Below are positions 59,001 to 64,000 of a stretch of 64,000 nucleotides of DNA, one piece after another. The notes under the pieces were generated by a model that worked only from the letters and a program-made list of their open reading frames with translations, made no database searches and was not told the DNA's origin. The DNA is taken from contig CM076658.1 in the NCBI GenBank assembly GCA_038496675.1, positions 5,499,570-5,563,569 of the forward strand, in the 5' to 3' direction. Both the position numbers and the translations under genes were made by a program. This stretch comes from Rachycentron canadum (Eukaryota > Chordata > Actinopteri > Carangiformes > Rachycentridae). The number at the start of each line of letters is the position of its first letter. Within the stretch, counting starts at the first letter, position 1.

Positions 59001-59526
59001 CATTGAGAATATGTCAGTTCTCACTGCTTCCAGAAGCACAAATAAAAGTCTGTTTATGTCCAAAGGCGCAACTGTGAAAAAGAATAAACCTCTGGTGCAA
59101 AATCAATGAGCAAATGTGAGAAAATGAGTAGTTTCGCAATTTGGGTGAAGTGATTGAATGAAGCATTTAACATCTGTTTAACTGAACGCAGAGCTGAAGG
59201 TGAGAGGGAACATTTCACTCCACGTCCTTCAGGGATGAACTCGTTTCTTTTCGCCCCATTGACCCACTTACTTGCATTTGTTGCGTCGTTTTGAAATAGC
59301 CCTTCACAAAAAGCCAGTATAAGGATGTCATGAAGCTCGGTCCGCCCAAATCATCCATGGTTTTCAGTTTGTTGTTGGTACCCATCGCGGTGCTGGAGAT
59401 GGATGCGCCGCGGCGGTGGATGTCCCCGTGATCCCCCGGGGTCCGTCCCGCGGCCACCGTCCGGATCCCCCTGAGCTGCTGTCGGTTCGCTCTCGACCCG
59501 GCGGCCGCCAGAGATTTCCTCAACAT
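49861..59526 (-). CDS. cyp27a1: cyp27a1-like mitochondrial sterol 26-hydroxylase, complete CDS
   Basis: Nine exons (minus): 59526-59272, 58012-57822, 56675-56476, 55107-54910, 54066-53903, 53580-53414, 52317-52236, 51122-50916, 50016-49861. All are GT-AG and join in frame: 540 codons (539 aa; human CYP27A1 531 aa, also 9 exons). The N-terminus is Arg-rich and acid-free (MLRKSLAAAGSRANRQQLRG), fitting a mitochondrial presequence. P450 signatures are the I-helix AGVDTTSNT (split by intron 5), the K-helix ExxR (KETLR), the PERF-like FLPQRW and the heme-binding FGFGVRACLGRR with its Cys ligand. Mitochondrial P450s of this family take electrons from ferredoxin. CYP27A1 oxidises the sterol side chain in bile-acid synthesis. 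CYP27B1 was considered because of TELLLAGVDT and VVPGN, but QHPFGSVPFGFGVRACLGRR and EIQEQLYQEVVGV favour CYP27A. Fish often have several cyp27a1 copies, so one-to-one orthology is not claimed. Confidence 0.88.
50709..50800 (-). repeat. dispersed teleost repeat, 'TATATAGCGCCAAATCATAAC' type
   Basis: 'caaatttattttatttatat' then 'agctccaaatcataacaaag' and 'ttacctcaaggcactttaca' is the end of a very abundant fish interspersed repeat, here in reverse orientation. The 58700-58910 copy is in the opposite orientation. Confidence 0.7.
50916..51122 (-). CDS. cyp27a1: cyp27a1-like exon 8: heme-binding region
   Basis: 207 bases from tcacag| to TCCAGG|gtaagg, phase 0 at both ends. It encodes HLCHYAVSYDEKIFPDPHTF, FLPQRWLRG and QHPFGSVPFGFGVRACLGRR. 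The Cys of RACLG is the axial heme ligand. Confidence 0.93.
51514..51528 (+). promoter_or_regulatory. weak candidate CTCF site
   Basis: CCACTAGAGGGAGCA fits the CTCF core except A for C after the GGG. It lies in cyp27a1 intron 7. Confidence 0.25.
52605..53400. repeat. unnamed repeat, copy A (cyp27a1 intron 6)
   Basis: It matches copy B (56885-57312) in direct orientation, for example 'ctctttatgaacaataggct', 'gagccaaagacatagacaga', 'tttactctgaacta', 'gatatgtgtatttttggcag', 'taggagtcatgtt' and 'agtccacttgataaa'. Copy A has about 300 extra bases (roughly 52860-53145) and fills most of intron 6, ending 14 bases from exon 6. No terminal inverted repeat or coding frame was seen. Confidence 0.8.
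53903..54066 (-). CDS. cyp27a1: cyp27a1-like exon 5: start of the I-helix
   Basis: 164 bases from ctttag| to GACACA|gtgagt. It encodes MEGAYLTHLLLSDQMTFNEI and LGSITELLLAGVDT. The acceptor is preceded by a long T run and a TG repeat; the donor is followed by GT repeats and a run of about 12 G (plus-strand C near 53872-53883). Confidence 0.9.
54103..54115 (+). promoter_or_regulatory. candidate CTCF site
   Basis: CCACTAGATGGCG matches the CTCF core CCASYAGRKGGCR. It is in cyp27a1 intron 4, between the TG repeat and the poly-T tract that precede exon 5. Confidence 0.4.
54119..54156. repeat. (CA)n microsatellite
   Basis: Imperfect CA run, (TG)n on the coding strand, about 55-90 bases upstream of the exon 5 acceptor of cyp27a1. 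Confidence 0.9.
55212..55243. mobile_element. Tc1-type terminal fragment
   Basis: 'aactttggcctaaagtatgt' then 'ggacacctgc' is one end of the same transposon family as 19726-20075 (GGCCAAAAGTATGTGGAC). The rest of the element is missing. Confidence 0.55.
56885..57312. repeat. unnamed repeat, copy B (cyp27a1 intron 2)
   Basis: A shorter partner of copy A at 52605-53400, same orientation, starting 'taataatgatcatcctcttt' and ending 'aaatggaaatacaata'. Similarity is high over several blocks with small indels and an A-run expansion near 57067. Both flanks diverge abruptly. Confidence 0.8.
58700..58910 (+). repeat. dispersed teleost repeat, 3' end with 'GGCGCTATATAAATAAA' type tail
   Basis: 'gtcgaggcagatatctgcct', 'ctgagcttggttctgcc', 'gtaaagtgtcttaaggtgac' and 'ttggcaccatatgaataaaa' follow the consensus order of a very common fish interspersed repeat. 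It lies in cyp27a1 intron 1. Confidence 0.75.
59272..59526 (-). CDS. cyp27a1: cyp27a1-like exon 1: mitochondrial presequence
   Basis: 85 codons from the ATG at 59526 to CAAATGCAA|gtaagt, phase 0. The frame upstream is open but offers only a GTG before this ATG. It encodes the basic presequence, then MDDLGGPSFMTSLYWLFVKG, matching [20 protein letters not shown] of human CYP27A1. The exon is very GC-rich. Confidence 0.88.
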
Positions 59527-59720
59527 TTTGTCCACGAGCAGCGTCTCCGTTCCGCGGTGACTGACCCGGTCCGAGTCTGTGATGTGCAGCCTGTTGACAG
59601 TGGCTCCCTATGGGCCGTGGTACAGCACTGCAGGGCCAAGCTCTGAGCCAACCGTGGACTTTGTTTCTGTCATAAAACGGAGCTGCAAACCCGCTCAGAG
59701 CTGCCGGACACGGGCTTCTA
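59527..59720 (-). promoter_or_regulatory. cyp27a1: cyp27a1-like promoter / 5'UTR region
   Basis: CpG-rich sequence continues from exon 1 to about 59720, then GC content drops. No TATA box is obvious. The start site is inferred. Confidence 0.45.
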
Positions 59721-62540
59721 CCTAACACAGCGACGACGAGAAACAAATAGTAAAACACAACACTGCAATGGCGCCGGTCACTGATTCTGGCCCCACATTA
59801 CAGCAGCAGGTGGCACAAGAGAAATCAGCTCGTTACACTTTGACTTCTGTGTAAACATTGACAATGTAACGTGTAACCCGAAGCGTGTGGAAACCCAAAG
59901 TGTCTCAACGCACCGCAGTTTGTTGTGTGTGCAGCCGGATCAGCGCTAAACAAAGTCATAATCAGAGAAATTCATTAGTGGATGTTCAACTAACACTTCA
60001 CCCCCATGATCAGCCGCTGTAACATGGACATCAAGGTCACTTTAGTGACTCATTAAGTCATTCACTCATTAAGGACATTTAAAAATACGCAATGTTGTCA
60101 TTGTATATGCTCAGTATAGACACTACTTTATTTTGCACAACCTACTGCAATCACACGCTGCCTTTGTTGTGAATGCTGCTGCAGGTCCTCTGCTCTGTGT
60201 AAATGGATGCGCCACCGGCTGTTGCTGCTGTTTGTCTGTGTGGTTGCACTGCGCATGCAGGTCGTTTGCACAGGATGCGTTGAATGCGTGTTCGCTTCTG
60301 CACCTCGGCTCGTGTGAAATGCTCTTTACTGTGTGTACGAATGACAAATGCTGACTTGACTTGAAAAAACTAAAAACATTTTTATCACCTATCAGTGCCC
60401 CGTTGGTTTTACTGTACTGACATTTTGGAAAGAGCCATTTCTTGTCCATCACGATGAAGATTAATAGAGTTTCCTGCGTGCTTCTCAAAGCATGAAAAAA
60501 AAAAGTAGTAAACACACTAAAAGGTCGAATTTCTAAAGCTTTTAACCACATCACAAAGTGAAAGCCAGCTAGAGGACCTTGGATTAAGATGAAGATACTA
60601 TTGCCAGGTTTTAAAATGAATATTAAACATTTAAATGTCTTGACAGAGACAGTGATGCTGCTGAATCCACAGACTTCACTGTGACCGTTTCTCTGGAAGC
60701 TCCAATAAAAGATTTTCACTGGAGATTTATTCTCCATTCACTGGCACTCCAGAGGGTGGATGCAGAAAACTGAGACTACCCAATATATTGAAACCTGAGC
60801 AGATTGAAGTAAAACTACCTGCAGGCTTACAAGTGAGAATAATATGCGCTTTTGTCATTTCAGGGTATTGTGGTTATTTGTTGTCAGTTGTTTATCAGTG
60901 TTCTCCAGCACTGGTTTACCGAAGAACACCCATCTAAATTCCTCAAAATGTCAGTAACAAAAGCACACACAAGTTGTCACAAGTTCTTTCCTGACAACTT
61001 CGCACGAAGACAACTCGTTTTTTCACTTGTGTTGATGCATTTTATTACTGTGGAGGACAAACAGTGTTGACAGCAGATATTTGGGGAAAAAAAATGTTAA
61101 TTGTGTTTTTTGGAATAAATCAAGAGTTTAGTTCAGACAGAATTAGTAAAGGCTGATTGAGTGTTAGTGTCCAATCATTATCAAAGCTGGTGGGAGAAGG
61201 AAACTATGGTGCTCAACATATTATTGTATTTACATTATTAATGATGTGTTTCAGTTAGTGTGGCTGCCTCCATACTTTGCATGGTGGAGCTGTCAGTATA
61301 TGTGCATTAGTTTAGGTTAGTATTGTATACAGAGTTGTGGGTGCGAGAAGTGCAAATGTACAACATATACAACAAATGTAACTGTAGTGTAATTATGGTG
61401 TGTGCTTTTTTTTTTAGTTTAATTTATGAACTCTTGGAAAACTTAGCTTTGAGCTAAAAGAGATCCAAATAAATAAGCGTCATTTGGATACATTACAATA
61501 TAACTACACTTAAATTACACTTTATATAAGATATTTTTAAATAAATCATCTTTTCTGTCACTATTTTGTTCCCACCTTCCTTCATTATTTATGTGTTGCT
61601 TTAATATTTAATTTCCCACCGAGGATCAATAAAGGGTTATTTTATATAAATTTGTAAATTTCTAAATGGTGTATTCAATCCTCTTGCTGCCACCGGAGGG
61701 TGACCCCCTCAAGAGAGGACAAATCTGCAAAATGAAACATTAAATTTCATACATTGTCTAAACGATGCAAGAGTTTTAAATATTTGTTTCCAAAACCCCT
61801 CAGCTGGTCGCATTCAGGAAGAGAGCAACACCACCGGCCCTTTCAGAATGCCAGATCAGTGTTGTGCAACACAACTCAAGTAAGTTTTCAACAAACATTT
61901 ATTCCCTTTTTGAAATGCCTTGAAACAAAGCAGTGTCAACAGCAGCATGACTCCTCAAGATGGTCGCGGTGTATGAAGACCAGTTCAGTTCATTGCTTGG
62001 GCAATATTTTTTAGAAAAGTGCAAATTGTATGTGTATTTTACAAGACAAAAAAATAGTTTCATGTGAAATCATCTCACAGCTGTTCAGATTTTCTTTCTT
62101 TTCAGTACCCAGAATCTGCGTTACAATGCGTAACCATCCAGTGTAGCACCACAGATTACTACACTCAGTTTATTAAGGTTGAGTCATCGTTCCTCAGAAC
62201 CTTCACTAAAACAAGACTAAGCTTCACAAATGTGATGCAGATGTTGTATAGATAGTATTATAACATATTAAGTGTTTGTTTGCAGTATTTCTTCACAGCT
62301 CAGTAAATCAAGACTGTGCCACTGTGTCAATAGATGGGAACAGCTTTTATGAGTAGAAATTTAAAATCTCAAAATTTAGCACCTGCAATTTTCCTCCAGG
62401 GTCTGGACAGTTTAATTTTTATACAAATAAAAATGTACACAACCCAAATCATTTCAGAGATGTTAAATATTCAAAATTAATTTACGATATCTGGATTTAT
62501 CAAATAAAAGTGAAACAAAAGCTCAAAAACAATTAAAATC
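59721..62540. other. intergenic region right of cyp27a1-like
   Basis: AT-rich with no recognised gene. A 204-codon open frame on the minus strand (60737-60123) has no family resemblance and is treated as chance. A fragment at 61600-61650 looks like a LINE/SINE 3' end. Confidence 0.55.
61600..61650 (+). repeat. possible LINE/SINE 3' end
   Basis: 'aatttcccaccgaggatcaa' followed by 'taaagggttattttat' resembles the 'atttccccttgggatcaataaag' tail of common fish retroelements. Confidence 0.45.
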
Positions 62541-62546
62541 TTTATT
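62541..62546 (-). terminator. polyadenylation signal of an unidentified minus-strand gene at the right edge
   Basis: AATAAA on the minus strand followed (to lower coordinates) by T-rich 'aattgtttttgagcttttgt'. It fits the end of a 3'UTR coming from the right. Confidence 0.4.
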
Positions 62547-63908
62547 CTTCTACAAAGAAATTAATCTCAAATTGTTTACAAATGATGCTCAGAGGCCACC
62601 GCTCTCCTTAAGGCTTAACATAGTATTGACTTCTCAAATTCAAAGACATGGTCGTTCCTCTCTCTAACACTATCAGCTGGATGCCAAAGACATGCTGCAA
62701 CATAAACAGCAGCTGCCTGTGTGCTGAGACGGCTCAGCAGTTAATATGGGGCTCGTGACACAACAAGAGTAAATATGTTGTAACTGGCAAAAGGTAAATA
62801 AGAGAAGGCACATGAAGTTCTGTAAGACTCACACTGGGGTGCAGTATCAAAGCATCTGGCTTGTTTCGCAGTATAGTCCATACTAACTTGTACTTCCAAT
62901 TGCTTGGCTATTAAAATATATATATAAAATATATTAAGCAATTCACCATTGGTCGAGTATATTTTGAAATATAAATAATTAGATTCAAGTATTGCAGGTT
63001 TAAAGCTACAAAGCAAGACCCTAACTGAGCCGACTGAGCACTAGTGCACTACTTCGCCATAAATCAGACCAACTTACATACTGAAATATCAGAGAAACAT
63101 CTTCATTCTTACAGCTGCATTAATCAGTATTTCTTACATAAATAGTGAAAACAATGATTAGGTGCAATGCAATAAGGGGGGTTACCTGTCTCATAACGCT
63201 CCAGACATCATTACCAGCCTTTCCCCTTCAGTTATTCTCATTGTTCTGGTTTTCTGGCCAACAAACTCTGCTTTCATCAGCCCTGTTTCCAGTCACAGCA
63301 GGCAGCTTTTTTCTGGCGAAAGGATGTCAGAGGCTGACACTGTGTGAACTGCCTGATGTCCAAGAGCAGACAGAGCTGGCAACTATCTTGTTAAAATACC
63401 AGAGCAACTAGCAGTTAAAGAGACATATTTTTAAGGGGTGGTTGTTTTGCAGTGACTAAATTTTTAAAGCGATAATATATCAATGTTATGTTTTCAGCTT
63501 GTTTTACTGCCTGCAGAGTGGCCTCAATAATACTAATATTAATACTACTACTCCTAATAATTTTAATTAATGCTAATAAAAGAAAAATGGTTGTCCTGCA
63601 GCTGAGTTTCAGTAATCTAAAGCAAAATGCAGCTAACTTTACAATAACTTTATAAGACAAAAAGCAGTAGACTGTCATATCAGTGTGGCTCATCCTAAAG
63701 GAAATTCATTTCTGTTATGACAGTTTAATGTCTCCAATCAAAAAAATCAGAGGCTCCTTAAATTAACTGAAGCTGATAACCAGCATCTGAACTAGACACG
63801 ATAAAGGTTCATAATATTGCAAAGCTGAAATTCAGAAACTCCAGTGATGGTTTAAGACAATTTGTGGCCGGAAACATCCATAGACACTACAGGAGCGTTG
63901 CTGCTGTT

Positions 63909-63953
63909 CTACCTCTGATATGCTCGGCCAGTTTGACCACACTTGTGCATCCA
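63909..63953 (-). CDS. possible terminal exon of an unidentified minus-strand gene
   Basis: After an acceptor-like tttcatctcag| the minus strand reads WMHKCGQTGRAYQR and stops at TAG (63911-63909). The frame upstream hits stops within 30 bases, so a splice site is required. No family was recognised, and the short length makes chance quite possible. Interval 62547-63908 would be its 3'UTR. Confidence 0.2.
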   Translation of the reverse strand, partial: WMHKCGQTGRAYQR

Positions 63954-64000
63954 CTGAGATGAAATATTATGCATAGTTTACCGCTTCTCTTACACCAACC

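Larger units (their letters stand above)
50017..59271 (-). other. cyp27a1: cyp27a1-like introns 1-8
   Basis: Introns are 58013-59271, 56676-57821, 55108-56475, 54067-54909, 53581-53902, 52318-53413, 51123-52235 and 50017-50915. They contain two copies of an unnamed repeat (52605-53400 and 56885-57312), dispersed teleost repeats (50709-50800, 58700-58910), a Tc1-like end (55212-55243), a CA repeat (54119-54156) and two CTCF-like motifs. No nested gene is apparent. Confidence 0.7.

Noticed and set aside
49861..59526. cyp27b1 or cyp27c1 instead of cyp27a1
   Set aside because: Some motifs (TELLLAGVDT, VVPGN) resemble CYP27B1, but the heme region, the EIQEQLYQEVVGV helix and the exon lengths fit CYP27A better. 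A phylogeny would settle it.
60123..60737. 204-codon minus-strand ORF as a protein-coding gene
   Set aside because: No recognisable domain, no splice context or known neighbour, and one frame of this length can occur by chance in 64 kb. Kept only as a low-interest finding.
1..64000. CRISPR arrays, bacterial operons, phage or integrated virus
   Set aside because: No spaced direct repeats, no compact ORF arrays and no viral protein families were seen; all coding sequence is in spliced vertebrate genes.
1..64000. tRNA, rRNA or recognisable small RNA genes
   Set aside because: I saw no cloverleaf with A and B boxes and no rRNA-like stretch by eye. A tRNAscan/Infernal run would be decisive.

Overview
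The window is vertebrate nuclear DNA, almost certainly from a ray-finned (probably percomorph) fish. Multi-exon genes have GT-AG introns of a few hundred bases to about 10 kb. The introns carry remnants of repeats familiar from teleost genomes: Tc1-like ends, hAT-like palindromic elements, and a family that ends in a platform like 'TTGGCGCTATATAAATAAA'. No bacterial, phage or CRISPR feature is present.

Four protein-coding genes could be assembled exon by exon, with reading frame kept across every junction. From left to right they are: slc49a4/dirc2 (minus strand; first four coding exons, 3' part off the left edge), hspbap1 (plus strand; 7 coding exons, 489 aa), slc15a2/pept2 (minus strand; 22 coding exons, 702 aa) and a cyp27a1-like mitochondrial sterol 26-hydroxylase (minus strand; 9 exons, 539 aa). 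The first three have orthologues on human 3q21, where HSPBAP1 and SLC49A4 are also head to head, so this is an ancient linkage group. A polyadenylation signal at 62541-62546 and a possible last exon at 63909-63953 hint that a fifth minus-strand gene enters from the right edge.

slc49a4 and hspbap1 start about 1.6 kb apart (ATG to ATG) and appear to share a bidirectional promoter. hspbap1 and slc15a2 converge tail to tail, with opposed AATAAA signals 8 bases apart. The four genes are not an operon and do not form one pathway: a lysosomal transporter, a JmjC protein, a plasma-membrane peptide transporter and a mitochondrial P450.

I found no previously undescribed biological system. The items most worth a second look are a GC-AG intron in slc15a2, an internal duplication (or twice-inserted unknown repeat) in introns 2 and 6 of cyp27a1, a symmetric YY1-like inverted repeat in the divergent promoter, the bidirectional poly(A) site, simple repeats abutting splice sites, and candidate CTCF sites. 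Gene calls rest on recognising protein families from memory. Repeat-family names are deliberately loose because no database could be searched.
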